Source: Talpa occidentalis
Lineage: Eukaryota > Chordata > Mammalia > Eulipotyphla > Talpidae
Length of the DNA stretch: 64,000 bases
Direction: 5' to 3'
NCBI RefSeq assembly: GCF_014898055.3
Contig: NW_023604295.1
Coordinates: forward strand, 66,117,730 to 66,181,729
The position numbers and the translations under genes were made by a program. The notes under the pieces were generated by a model, which was not told the origin of the DNA, did not search any database, and worked only from the letters and a program-made list of their open reading frames with translations. Below are positions 49,760-62,455 of the stretch, piece after piece; the first letter of the stretch is position 1; each line of letters starts with the position of its first letter.

Positions 49760-49945
49760 AAGATTTGGGTTTGAATTCTCCTTAGTGACCTATGTTACAA
49801 AAATAAGACTAGTTAAGTAACCTCTTGAAAGCAATTCATCTTCAAAAAATAAGGGTAAGAATGCTCATACTACCGGGTTATTTTAAGACTTAAATGATAC
49901 CTATAAAATATGCAATACAGTCTTTGGCAAATACCTGGTATTCTG
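49760..49945 (+). repeat. MIR SINE relic
   Basis: TAGTTAAGTAACCTCTTGAA, then AAAATAAGGGTAAGAATG, CATACTACCGGGTTATTTTA, AAGACTTAAATGATAC and AGTCTTTGGCAAATACCTGG follow the MIR consensus order. Confidence 0.65.
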
Positions 49946-50074
49946 CATTTTGTTGTTATTTTAAATAATAAATATTCTCAGTTCACATCCATCAACATAT
50001 TCTTTTAGCATTACAAGAACCCAAAGGATAAGCTCAAATATATATAAGTATCCGGGGCTCACAAATTCTTTAAA

Positions 50075-50327
50075 GATTTATTTACTTACTTATGCAAGCA
50101 CTGGGTACAGTCAGATGCATGGGAAGGTGAGAGAATTCATCAGAGCCAGAGCAGGAAGCAGAATAGGCAGACTGGCGAAATACACTGCTGAGGGGAGCAG
50201 CGGGTGGCAGGAGAGGTCTGCGCACCACGTGGGATCCTTGCTGGTGGCCGGGGATCAAATTGGCGCTGTTGAGGCTGCGGGCAGCTTTGCAGCCCAGCAC
50301 TCAACCGCTGCGCCACCGTGGAGGCCC
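50075..50327 (-). mobile_element. tRNA-derived SINE, subfamily I
   Basis: The reverse strand reads GGCCTCCACGGTGGCGCAGC, a B-box-like AATTTGATCCCC, and the body CACCCGCTGCTCCCCTCAG. An imperfect 16-bp duplication flanks it (TCACAAATTCTTTAAA at 50059-50074; TCACCAGTTCTTTAAA at 50328-50343). Same orientation as EPHA3. Confidence 0.9.
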
Positions 50328-50439
50328 TCACCAGTTCTTTAAATAAGAGATAGCTTCTTATAATAAAGTTCATAATTTGTATATATATGTATATTTTTCT
50401 TAAACCCACACTTATGTTTTCACTTACTTTAAATTGTAT

Positions 50440-50990
50440 TAATTTTTATTGAGGTAACATTGGTTTATAACACTGTACATGACTTAGGGGTGTAAGTTCA
50501 GATGCACTGCATTCCCACCATTAAAGCACCAGTATTCCTCCACCATAGTCCAGTTAGCCACCCCCCACTTACTCCCCGCACACAGTCTCCCCTTTGGATC
50601 ATCTCAATTCTGTGGTCACATTTCTAGGGGTTTGCTTTTTTTGGTTCAGCTTTGTCTGTTCCTTTGGTTGGTTGCTTTATATTCCACATATGAGTAAAAT
50701 CATCCAAAGGAATCAAGTATATATGATGAACAAAGGAAATTCCCTTCAACAAATAGTAGTGGGAAAGCTGGAGAGCCACATGCAAAAGAATGAAACAAGT
50801 CCACTATCTCATCCCATACACCAACAGTAACTCAAGCCAGGTTAAAGACTTAGATGTAAAAGCTGAAACCATGAAATAGAAGAAAAAATAGGCAAAAAAA
50901 ACTTGATGGCATTAACTTCACAGATGTATTTCGGGTTTAGAGTACGATAGGAAAGAAAAAAGGGAAAAACAAATGACACTACATCAATCT
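50440..50990. mobile_element. L1 3' end with inverted upstream segment
   Basis: 50445-50700 is the reverse complement of the L1 ORF2 end and 3' UTR (TTTATTGAGGTAACATTGG at the left; CCACATATGAGTAAAATCAT at the right). 50755-50990 is L1 ORF2 in the opposite orientation (AAGCTGGAGAGCCACATGC, then AGACTTAGATGTAAAAGC). This head-to-head layout fits twin-primed integration. Confidence 0.6.
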
Positions 50991-52139
50991 AAATATATCA
51001 TTTTTAAAGTTCATATTCTAAAAATTAGAGCCAAGTTGTTGTCCAGCATTGCATGTAAACTGCACATAAATCTTAAAATCTCCTTAAGTACTCCCCAAGA
51101 AGACAAATGCTTATCTCCCAACATGAAGTTCAGCCTGGATAAAGAATTCTGGATTATTCTTCTCTATCTAATTTCTCGGATAGATTTCTCATTTTGAAAT
51201 TCATTTAATTTTTTTTTTTACTTTTAACAGAGTAGTAAATATCTGCTAACTTTCACAAATAGGTAATATTTGTAAATAAGGATATTCTAAACAAGCTGAC
51301 AGCATAGTAAAACTTGGTAAGTTATTATATCATCAGTGCTAATTTATGGCCAAATATATTCTGGACAATTACAATTCTTGCTTACAAGAATTATAAACAT
51401 TTCTAAAATTTTAATTTTTTAATCTATCTGATATGAAGAGTTACTGTCACAATTTTACAATCAATTTTTTTTTTATTTTTGGACATTCTGGTTTTACATA
51501 CTTTTTTTGCAATTTAATTGGCATAAGAATTGTATTACTGAGGTATACAATGTTTTGTTTGATACTTTATTTTCTATGTTGTCTGTTTGGCAGTTGTCTA
51601 TAAATTTGTTTATTTAACTGAATAGAGTTCTTCTTTCCATACTAATAACAGGACTTAATTGGTTAATAGGTGGATAAATGGACAGATCAATAAATAAAAC
51701 TAATGTGGAGAGTTTCACCAGACTGCTGTAAATATTTGTTCTCATCCCATTATTATTAAGTTCACACATTTTAACTGAGTACTTTATGCAAACCAGACAT
51801 GTTCAATTGAGAGGCCATTAAGTTACACATGTAACCATCATTTAATTTGTACATAATTTAAAGCAGTTAATTTCTTTTCCTTTTTCCTCTTAGTGAAAGT
51901 CTTGGAATTGTATGTTTTTTATTACCACATCACAAAAAGGTGGTTTTAAAATCTTTTCCTTAGTAATTAAAACAAAAGATAATATTATACATAATTTGGC
52001 ATTTTCTGTGAATTCAAGATAAATCTGCTTCAATGGGTGGCTTCCCTGGGTTGCTAATGCTTGTTGAAGTCTCTTGGCAGCTGGCCTTGCCTGCCTTTTC
52101 ATGGCCAAACCAATCAATTTCATGCTGGTTTCTTAAAGC

Positions 52140-52262
52140 CTTTACGATCTACTACAATGAGAGCTCCTTTAAGATACTAGCCACATCTTAATCATTATTT
52201 CTTCCTAAGTGCTTCCAGCACAGTACCTGGCTCATACTCAGTGCTCAATGTTTAGGGAACAG
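52140..52262 (+). repeat. L2 LINE relic, extreme 3' end
   Basis: GAGAGCTCCTTTAAGATAC, then CCAGCACAGTACCTGGCTC and ACTCAGTGCTCAATGTTTA follow the L2/MIR terminal consensus. Confidence 0.6.
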
Positions 52263-54489
52263 GAAAAAAAACAATTAGTGATGTGTGCCATTTATTGCCC
52301 AAGAAAACCAGGAGTTACAAGTTATTTTTTATTCAAGGGTACATTTTTTGTTAAATGTTTCCAATGTTCATAAGATAGTTATTACCAAGTATTGATCACT
52401 TATAAGTAGCAAGCATTATAAATGTTTATATAGGAACTTGCTCTTGTCTTCACCATATCTCAAAGTAGACACAATCTTTATTGAATGGGTATGATATTTA
52501 AGAGTAAAACTTATTCAAGTTAAATAATTTGGTAGAAAAGAGCTTTTCTTCTTACATATCTATTAGATTTGTTATGCTTTTTAGAAGCTCATATTCTTTT
52601 TAAGATATGCATGCACACACAAATAAACATATGAACACAACAAATATACACACATAAATAAGTAGTTGTACAACCTCTTTCTTAAGTTGTTTTATATTGG
52701 TAGTTTAATAAGGACTTTTTATTCTATCTGAAATAATAAGAATTTATGAAAATAGCTTATAGTTGAAAATCTCAAACAAGACTGATCAATTTTTTAAATT
52801 TTAATTAAAAGTATTTCTCCATCCAAGATTCACTTTCTTTTATTTTTTCAGAATAGATATGTAAGCTAAAAACAAATTATTCAATCATATCAATTCAAAT
52901 CAAGAAAGAATTATGTTATGTTAGTAAACTCAGTAGTTTATTGGGGTTAATGATATAGTAGGCAATATATTTCAGATGTCAACTATGAAAAACCTATTTG
53001 AAAGCTTTTTAATAGAAAGAAAATTAAACAACCTTTCCTCAATGAAATAGAAATAGAGAATTTTTAAATTGGAATGTTGGAAATCTAAATGCACTACTGT
53101 AACATGTACTCTTTCTTTGAGAATATATGTACAATCATCCCCCATCAATTACCAAAAACATGGTCCTTGTTTTAACTCTTTATCAAGAAGGATGTCAGGA
53201 TATTCTTTTGTTATTTGATTTCTTCCAATCTCTGTCCATTTTTTCTTTCTATTCTTTTATAGGGAGAGATTAAAATTTATTTATTTTTAAAAATTATTTA
53301 TTTTTATATCATTTTTCATTTTTAAACAATATTTGCTTCCCTCCCCCCAGGTGTAGTCCCCATAGAATTTCTTTCACCAATGCACCCGTGCACCATCACC
53401 TCAGTCTCCTATGCTCCTTCCTCCCTCCCCCTCTGATTCTTCTCCCTCCTCTACCCCTGCAGGATATCTGGTTTATAATTATCTGTCTTTGGTTTATTGT
53501 ATTTTGCATAGTTATTAGACTATCTGTAATTATTCTTACAAATCCTGCATGGCTCTGGATCTTAGCCCAAGTCAGAGAAAGATAGACCAATATATTCAAC
53601 TGCCATTTAGATCTTCCCATGGGCACCTTGACATTGCCACACAGTCAATATATCTATTTATGTATCTATTCAGGTATCTATATATGTATATATCTGCACA
53701 CACGTGTGTAATGAACAAATTAAATACGACATATTGAGATGTACACATCATCATATGAATTATAATTTTGAAAAAAATTCAAGGACCAAATAAACTACAT
53801 CAATGTAAGCTGGACCTTACATACATTGCTTTAATATTTTTTAATTAAAAAAAAAAAGCAGTGTCCATTTGCTCTAGATAGATCAATATCAGTAATATTA
53901 TATTGGAGACAGGACATAATAATTTATTTAAATACTTCCAAAGTCATGTATTATTTTTGTAGTCCTTGTAACTTATTTTATTTAGTTTTCATAATAACCT
54001 GTGTATAGTAATCATTATTCTATTCACTTCAAAAAAGGATGCCAAGACTCCGGTAATTTTAGTCCAATAACTAGCTTAAGTTCATTTAAAAACAAAATTA
54101 GGGGAATGAATGCATAATAAAACATACAAATAAAATATATGTAGTTTTCTCAGTTAAAGTAGTAACACCTGACAAAAGGACATTGACTCTGCTCCATACT
54201 ACCTTTGCTTCAAATACTCATTTTTTTATCAAACTTGTTAAAATTTTAAGTAAACATTAGACTATTATCTACAAGTGTATAATACATTTTGCATTACAGA
54301 TATATAATTAGAAAGAAATCTAAAAACCGACTACCTAGTTTATAAAAAAAAAATAACTATGAGAAGTTATAGATTCCCTTGACCCAAAGCAACGAGTGTG
54401 AATATAGAGGAGTAGCCAAGTCTTCCAACACACATCCCAGAACACTTAATTCTGTGTCATATAGCCCTGCCCCATTACAGCAATGTCTC

Positions 54490-54503
54490 GGGGGGGGGGG
54501 GGG
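54490..54503. repeat. G14 homopolymer
   Basis: Fourteen consecutive G residues; possibly a stable quadruplex-forming run or a base-calling artefact. Confidence 0.9.
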
Positions 54504-56789
54504 AAGGTAAACATAAGCATATTTTTTTCTGTTGGTTTGTTATAATTATTTTTTTCTCTTGTTGGAATGAAAATAAAAACCAGGCTATTTCTAAATAACA
54601 AATTGAGGAGATAAATGCTTCTAAATTAACATTGATTAAAAGTATGCACAATCTTTCTAAGTTATAGAAGTTTAGAGATTTTGATGCTGGTTTTGGCAAT
54701 TAAGATTTGGATAAATAACTTCCATAAAAACAATTCAGATTTCTAGTTCTTATCAGCATTGTTCAAATTATGAAAAATTTTGATTAAAAAATCATATGAT
54801 CTGTGTTCCAAGCACTCAAGATTTTTCAATACTAGGACAAACATTTTTATATATTTCATTTTTTTATTCTCATTTTTAACTTGCATAAAGCTTCTCTTTC
54901 CTGATGCAGAGGAAAAAGAATATCTTAATAGCACAGAGCAGGAACTTTGGAGTTGTATGGTTGTGGACAAGACATTTAACTATTTAGAGTTGTATAAATT
55001 GCCCTAAGGATATTGGAGATAATCATGTCATACACTACAGTGCAGTATTAATCATAGTAAGAGGAGTTAAGGTTAGGAATCACTGCTGATGAAACAAGGA
55101 TGAAAATGTGTTTCCTATTTCTTGACCTTGACATTCTTTGAGTTGGTAGGAATGCTATAGAAATTCAGGGTTCCTGCTTTTTGAGGTGTCTTACCTTGTA
55201 TTCCTTTTAATTCACATTCTTATTGCAACAATTTTATGGCAGATGGCAGTAAAGTCCTGTGAAGAAGGGTTGCCTTTTTCAGTGTGGACAATGGTGGTAT
55301 TGATAGGATAATAGAGTCAGAATATTGGGCTATATCATAGTTATTAACAATGAAATAATACTTTAGAAATACTGAAATAAAATTAAGAGCTTACTATAAA
55401 ATAATCTGATCCATGGTAGTAAGATTCTGGCTTCTAAACACCGAACATCCTTTCCATCTAAATATTTGCATTAATTCCATTTCCATTCCAGTCATTTGCA
55501 CTTACTGCAATTATTCCCTAAGGACTTTCTATATTTAACTTAATTCTGTAGTGGGAGTGCACACTTATAGGATATCTAATTTGTTTGAAATCAAAAATGC
55601 TTTGCAGAGGAAAGAAAGAATAAGACTTTTTTTTTTTGTTTTGTGAAATGACTGTATTTTTTTAATAATCTACAAACTTTTGTGAACACCGCCATTTCTT
55701 TCTTTTGCTGGTTGCTGATCTTCCTATTTTTGTGAACACCCTTTGGGGGAAGCCAACAGTAAAAGAGTGACCATAATCCTCCAGGTACACATCTGCTCCA
55801 CTAATTATGCATCAGACTGTATAAAGCATCAGAAAGGAAGATGAGTATTCAATTTAGTCCTGGCGGCCCTTAAACTATGTTTATTTGCTGTTTCTCCAAA
55901 TTGTTGGGGCTTTAAGTTCCTATAGAGGTTCTGAATAACTGTCAGAACAATCTATGACTCTGCTTTTCTTCAGTTTATTGCTCATGCTGCAGATACGTAA
56001 TAAGCTTCCATACCAGGGTGTGATGGCTGAAAGGCATCATTAATGTGTTAAATGATGTGGAATGTGTCAGGCACATTGTGACACATTGCTGCAGTGATAG
56101 CCCCAGATGCATAGATATCTGCCTCTATTTCAAATCAAAGTGATTTGAAATTCACTCTCACGCAAGAAAATTAAACATAATATATAATCATCACTTCTAA
56201 ATTTTGGTCCTAGTTTTGACTTCATTTGTATACTGAAAGAAAGAAAAGTTCAGGACTTCAGTTCTTAGGGCTTATTATTTATACCAGTGAAATAAGAAGG
56301 GGAGGATTCATAAGTACTTTACTGGAATCTTATCTCCACTATTGTGTAGTTTAATTTCATTATGTTTAACTTTCTCATTAACAACACTGATGCTATAAAA
56401 TGCCTTCCCTCATGTTCTGAAAAAGTGCATGTATATTCTTTTGATGTCCAGATTACTACCATAATATATAATTACCTGGTGACATACTTTTCTATAGGGA
56501 TCATACTAATAAGTGTCTGAAGTTTCATAGCAGACTTGGCTACTCACCTTTTCAACCTTTATTTTGAAACATTAGCTTCTTCAGAAATGCTAAAGTCTTA
56601 ATAGCTGATACTGAGATAAGGCATTCATCTGTTATAATACTATATATGTATTTCTTAATAAATAAATGTATTTCAAAGAACAATGTGGAGAATAGAGGCT
56701 ATATTTCAGAGTTAGGAAAATAGAAAATTTAGAAATATCTGATGTCCAATGCACAAACTTAGCTAAAGGTCCCTAGTAGATTAGCATAC

Positions 56790-57153
56790 TGTAGGGTAAA
56801 GTAAAAGATATCAGGCTTTTCTGCCCTCCTGCCATCAGGATAGATGAGGGAACCCTGTGATCCTGAATGCATGCCTGATGGCGGGCACCTGAAGTGGGTA
56901 CACCTGCGCTAAGACTGTGCTTTTAAGGGCGGCGTCACAGGGACGCCAGAAGCCGAGAAAGCAGCAGCTGAAAGAGAAGCCGGGAAAGCAGCGCAGAAGC
57001 TGAGAGAGAGAGAGAGCGCTGGAGAGCCCAGATAGAGTGTATCTGGTAAACCCCAATAAAAGCATGCAAAAGCCACTGAGGACTGTGACTCCTCCTTCAC
57101 CTGGTCTGCTGGATCATAGAAAACCTGCTTGGTGCCCTGTTCCTGCCCTTACA
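56790..57153 (+). mobile_element. Solo LTR, family 1 copy B
   Basis: Starts TGTAGGGTAAAG, ends CTGCCCTTACA; 5-bp duplication CATAC on both sides (56785-56789 and 57154-57158). 364 bp, with AATAAA at 57055-57060 and a (GA)n stretch at 57001-57015. The overlapping ORFs on the opposite strand are not genes. Confidence 0.88.
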
Positions 57154-57699
57154 CATACATTTTAAAGAAAATGTTCTGTTTATTTATGTTTATTTTGATA
57201 TTTATTTTGTTGTCTACTAATAAAAGTTATTACTTCAATTTGTGAAATAACAGCCACAAAAGTATAGGAAAAAAGCTCCTGAAAGTCTTGTATGGTAATT
57301 AATTGATAAGTGTACTTAAGGATTCCCCCAAAATATCGATCGATAACATCATACTAGTTAAAAATTTCTGAGCTCTAGTTTCAAAATAATATAAAACAAA
57401 ATTAAACAGGAAAAAATATGGTTGGATTTTCAGTTTACTCCCTTCATGTCATGGATAGCAAATTTATCACCAGAAGGAAAGAAGAGATTTGTCTTTGATA
57501 ATCAAATTAAGTGGATAACATTCTGTCTAATGTTGAAGACAGGAACATTTTGTCTCTAAGATATTATTTTCCTTGCATAAACTAACCCTCCCTCCATAGG
57601 AAATCTAAGTAAATCTAAGCTGAGTTCTCTATTTTAAATAATATTATTTACTGGTCATTTTTGAATGTGGAAGATAATGTCAAATTCCTTGAGTAACAT

Positions 57700-58137
57700 T
57701 GTAGGGTAAGTTAAAAAGTATCAGGCTTTTCTGCCCTCCCGCCATTAGGATGGATGACGGAAACCTGCAGTCCTGAATGCATGCCTGATGGTGGGCACCT
57801 GGAGTAGGGTGTGGGCAAAGGTAGATGGGATTCACCTGGGCTAAGACCAGGCTTTTTAGGGCAGCGTCCCGGGGATGTCAGCAGGAGCAGAGAAGCTGAG
57901 AGAGAAGCAGGGCCATGAGAAGAGCAGAGAGAACGTGAGAGGAGGAGAAGGCTGGAGAGCCCGGAGTGATGACTTGCTGGGGGCTGGGAGACCTGCCAGC
58001 TTTCCGGCCCCCCAGTACCCCTGCCTGCCTTGTGAATCTCAATAAAAGCCTAAAAAGCTACTAAGGGCTCCAGGACTCTTCCTTTACCTGGTCTGCTGGA
58101 TCAGAAAACCTGCACTGTGGCCATGCCTGCCCTTATA
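57700..58137 (+). mobile_element. Solo LTR, family 1 copy C
   Basis: Starts TGTAGGGTAAG, ends CCTGCCCTTATA (terminal CA mutated to TA). Flanks AACAT (57695-57699) and AACAG (58138-58142) agree in four of five bases. 438 bp, with AATAAA at 58041-58046. It is longer than copy B because of an internal segment (GAGTGATGACTTGCTGGGGG and neighbours) that copy A also has. Confidence 0.85.
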
Positions 58138-59399
58138 AACAGCAAGCATCTGAAAAGGCTTATAAACATTTGTTCCCTTTCTATTCATATTTTCTATCTG
58201 ATTTAATTTACAGAAAATTATTAATTTGTTATTATGTATATACACTATATTATAGATAGAAACTGAAGTTAATCAGGATATCAATTTGTTTTGTCAAAGC
58301 ATCATTACTGTAATAGTCAACAAAAGTTGGCTAATATATGTAGATACGATTATAGAGTGAAACAACATTCATGTTTTAATTTTGATAGATGCATTGAAGG
58401 TAAATAAGAGATTTCACTGTTTCTAAGAAATTCACACTAAAATATTTCAGAATGGAAAATAGGTGCAATGTACTGTCAAGTGGTTCAGAATATAATATTT
58501 ATTTTGAGGAGATAGGGAGAAAATAATAAAGCAAATGTAATAAAATGTTAACTTTTAAGGAATCTGGGAAATGGCATATGCAAAGATTTGAATACTTTGA
58601 ATCATCTTAGGTTCATCCTCCACATTCTCACATGTTAGTGATTGCTTCAAAGTATTAAAATCTGGGAAAGTAGGGAAAATGGTAATGTCAATAGCAGAGA
58701 GAAAATAATTAAAGGAGGTGGTTCGAGGGAGAATGTAGTTCAATTTTCAAATGATGGGAATTTTCACTAGGTAATCATTCATTATCAAAACCAATGTGCT
58801 GGAAGGCATTGTTCTAAGTTGAGAAAAACAAATGTGAACTCCAGACAAGGTCCATGTGCTCATGAAATTTACATTCTTCTTAACAATGACATTAGTTTAA
58901 CAAGACAAATAGAAAATTTTTACTAGTTCTCAGGAGGTGACTTGCTAAGAGTGAGGGCAGATGCTACACTATAGTATGAATGAGTGTATGAAGGGAAAAG
59001 TAAAGATTACTCTATAAAAAATCATCATAGATAGAAAATAGGATGAATCTTGAAGAGTCAAGCAATTTGTGATATGCACACACCTCTGTGTGTGTATATT
59101 GATGTTGCTATTGCTGAATTGCTACTTAATTATCTGTGTCATCCTCTAAAATGAAGGAAAAAATATAAAACATACAAGACAAAAAAAAGAGCTAGGAAAG
59201 TGTTAAAGATGTAAGTGGGAAGATTTGCTTGAGGACATTGATTTAAAAGACTAATCGATGAGAGTTAGTGAATTCAGAGGGAGGGGAATTAGACTGAGAT
59301 AAGAAGGCAAATAGCATTTCTTTCTTATATGTTATGGTCTTAGTGAGTTAAGAGGCATGAAAGAAAGAAAAATAGAACTTTTGTTTGTGTCTTCTACTC

Positions 59400-60402
59400 T
59401 CAATACTCAACTCACAATATACTTAATTGCTGGCCTCCAAAATATTGGGATTTTTTTCAATTAAAGGTGGTTCTAATACCAAGTACCCGGGTACAGCATT
59501 GGATCCTACAGGTTAAGGACTCAATTGCACAAGACTCCGCCCCACCCCCCAGATAATAGTCCCAAGTCCAGTCACCTGTGCTTCTGCCCACAAGCTATCA
59601 GTGGGAGCTCCCATGACTCCCTCCTCGGGTTCAGTTAATTTGCTAGAGGAACCCACAGAACTCAGAAAAGCATTTTACTTACTAGATTACTGGTACGTCA
59701 CAAAAGAATGCAACTCAGGAACAGCCAGATGGAGGAGACACCTCAGTCAAGATAGGGGCAAGGGGCCCAGAGCATCTTTGCCCTCCCAGAGATGTCACCT
59801 ACCCACACCAGCCCAGAAGCTCTCTGACCCATGTCCTTGTGGCTTTGAAGGCAGCTTTGTTACTCAGGTAAGAGTAATGAAATCATTGGCAATGGGTGTG
59901 TTCAGGCTGTTTCCCCTTCCTGAAAGTGGGGAGTGGTGGTGGTGGGGATGGGGTAATTAAAGTTTCCACCACTGAAATTTTGTTAAAGACTTCTTTTGCT
60001 TATTTATGCATACAAGAGCTGGGTTGTAGACCAGAGGTGTGGGAGGGGAGCAGCGGGTAAGACAGGAGAGGTCTACTGTGCCATGTGGGTTAGCTCCCTG
60101 GCCAGGGATCAAACTTGGGCTGCTGTGGCTGCCTATGGCTTCATAGGCTGAGAATGAACCCCTTGCACCACCAGGGAGGCCCCATACCTTCTAATTTTAA
60201 GGATTATTCCCTGGCAACCAGTCCCAGTGGCTTTCCAAAAGCCACCTCATTAACATAACTCAGGTGTCTTGACAGGGGCTGATAAAAAACACCTTTATTG
60301 CTTTTATCATTAAGGACATTCCAAGGGTTTTAGGAACTTTGTGCCAGGTATGGGAGACCAAGATCAAATACATATTTCTTAATATAAATCATAATATCAC
60401 AG
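59400..60402. mobile_element. Ancient LTR, split by a SINE
   Basis: ATAATAGTCCCAAGTCCAGT, then AGCTATC, TTTGCTAGAGGAACCCACAG, CTTACTAGATTACTGG, and after the SINE TTCCAAGGGTTTTAGGAAC and AATACATATTTCTTAATAT match an old mammalian LTR consensus I remember but cannot name with certainty. Ends are approximate. Confidence 0.55.
59981..60182 (-). mobile_element. tRNA-derived SINE, subfamily II, internally deleted
   Basis: The reverse strand begins GGGGCCTCCCTGGTGGTGC and ends with TGCATAAATAAG. About 60 bp of the body (the stretch between CTCCC and the GTGAATCC region in other copies) is missing. It interrupts the ancient LTR. Confidence 0.85.
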
Positions 60403-62407
60403 CAGGAAGTTCACCAGTGGAGAATGAGGGAGTAAAGGATGAGATTAGGTCTGGGGAAGGAGGGAGATGATAAGATCTGTTGCAGAATGCCCCTAAGCAA
60501 CCTGTGATAAATGACTGAGAAGCCATGACCAAGTTTATTGCGGATGTTATAGGTTATTGTAGATTTTCCCAGAATGCCCCTTTCTGTCTTTGAGGCAGCA
60601 TTTTTTTTTTTTTAAATAGCTGTGTGGCATGAAGCACAGGATGGCAGGAAAGTGTGAAGAGAGAAGTTGAAAGAAGAGTTCGAGTTAGGAGACACAGTGG
60701 ATATTTGATCTCTTAATGAAAAATTGGAAGAACATCTCAGATCTCAGTCTCCTGAGCTATAAAATGGAGAGTGGGTTGGTTCTTGAAACAAAAGCCTCTG
60801 AATTCTGTATTAGTGGTCCACGTTCTATTCTGAAATCATTATATGCTACAGAATGGTGGGGAGTAGGGGAGGATTATATGATGGAGGTGAAGGATAATCA
60901 GGAATATTCCTATAGTGAAAGGTTGTTTCTGGAACTGGAAAGTAAACTTACTCATTCTAGGAAAAGAACAAAAGTAGCAACTTAACACTCCAGTGTAACT
61001 TTACAGGTCTTTGTTTGCAATCAGCAGTTCTTTCTTTATACATTTGACTGATGGATTTACAGATAGAATCTTTATGTCGACACCATGCTTTTTATCTCAC
61101 TGGCACACTTTGTGAAAAATATTGAGAGCTAAGAGCTAACACTGGAATTTACAACATAATCCTCTACAATTTAGAAGGTGCCTTATCATGTGGTCATCAC
61201 ATGGCTTTTACAATGTAATCAAGGGAAAAATCAACAAACTCAATCTCACAGGCTAAATTAAAAGGGACACATTCACGTTTCCGCTTTTTATCCACGTCAA
61301 AGATAGAGAAACTAGAAGGAATTTAAACACCATGGCATCATATCTGTCACAGCCCTATCTTTCCAGTGGTAGGGAGCTCATTTTTCAAGGCTACCAGTCC
61401 ATTAACCTTCACAAGAACGAAAATAAAGCAAAAACAAAGAAACACTCCCTGGAGATATGGCATCGCTTCTAATCTTGCTTATAAATCTTATCCTGGGAAT
61501 TTGAAGATGAAACAAAGACCTCTACCTCCCCAGGCACACAAAATGATACAGCAGCCAAAAATAAATATATGAAATGCCTTGTGGTGCATACTGTAGACAA
61601 ATTTGTGATTTCTTTAAAAAATGAGCGTGGGGTTAGGGAGAGTAACTGATAGCAATCCCTGTTGAATCTCTGTCCTACTCTGTGATTTGTAACTGGGAGG
61701 GCCAAGGCATCAACCCCATTTATTTTTTAATGTCTTGGCCTGCTCTTGGTTGCCACTTTACCTAGATTCATTCACTGTATATGTCTGGAACTATTAGTTT
61801 CTAGATAAATGCATTGTCAGAAAGTCAGAGGCCATGATAAGATAGGAAATAAGGAGCTCTTGCTTGTTTTTATACGTTTTTGTTTAACTTAGGAGATAAT
61901 TAAAACACAGATTGATGTTCCTATTTTAAACAAGGTAGTGAATCAATGTGAATTATAGGATTTGGGAGAACCCCTTGCCACATAAATAAAATTTCTTCAC
62001 ATCCCTGTGTTCATTGAATATGAGAAACCATAATCATACGATACATAGCAAAAACATTGCCCTTTTTTTTCCCTCTCACAGAAGACAGTTACATAAACCT
62101 AAGCCACATATTTTTATATATTATTAATTATAAAGCTTCAATAACATTTACTGGAGCAAAGCAAAAGCATGTACTAGTTGATCTGAGATTTAACTTCAAG
62201 TGGGAGAAATTACTGATTCAGGAACAAGATTAAAAATGATTCCCTGCATTTTATTAGAAGTCATGTTTTTCCCACTATGAGACAATATAAACATATTAGA
62301 GTTTCATCAGTGTCAATGACCAGAAGCAAAGTGAGGACAAAAGAAAGATATGGAATCAGAAAGAGACATATTTGAGCATGGAGTCAGCCAGAGGTTGTTT
62401 TCAAAAT

Positions 62408-62455
62408 ATCTATCAACTAGCATGGCTATCTATCAACTAGCAAGGGGGGGGGGGG
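62408..62455. repeat. Short direct duplication next to a G12 run
   Basis: ATCTATCAACTAGCA occurs at 62408-62422 and 62428-62442, directly followed by 12 G residues (62444-62455). Confidence 0.9.

Noticed and set aside
53255..53640. Pyrimidine-rich block with ORFs on both strands
   Set aside because: Low-complexity CCTCC/CTTCC sequence, perhaps an old L1 3' end, but not enough matching words to call.
59601..59960. Plus-strand 119-codon ORF
   Set aside because: It is contained in an ancient LTR and ends in a GGTGG-rich simple run; no domain recognised.
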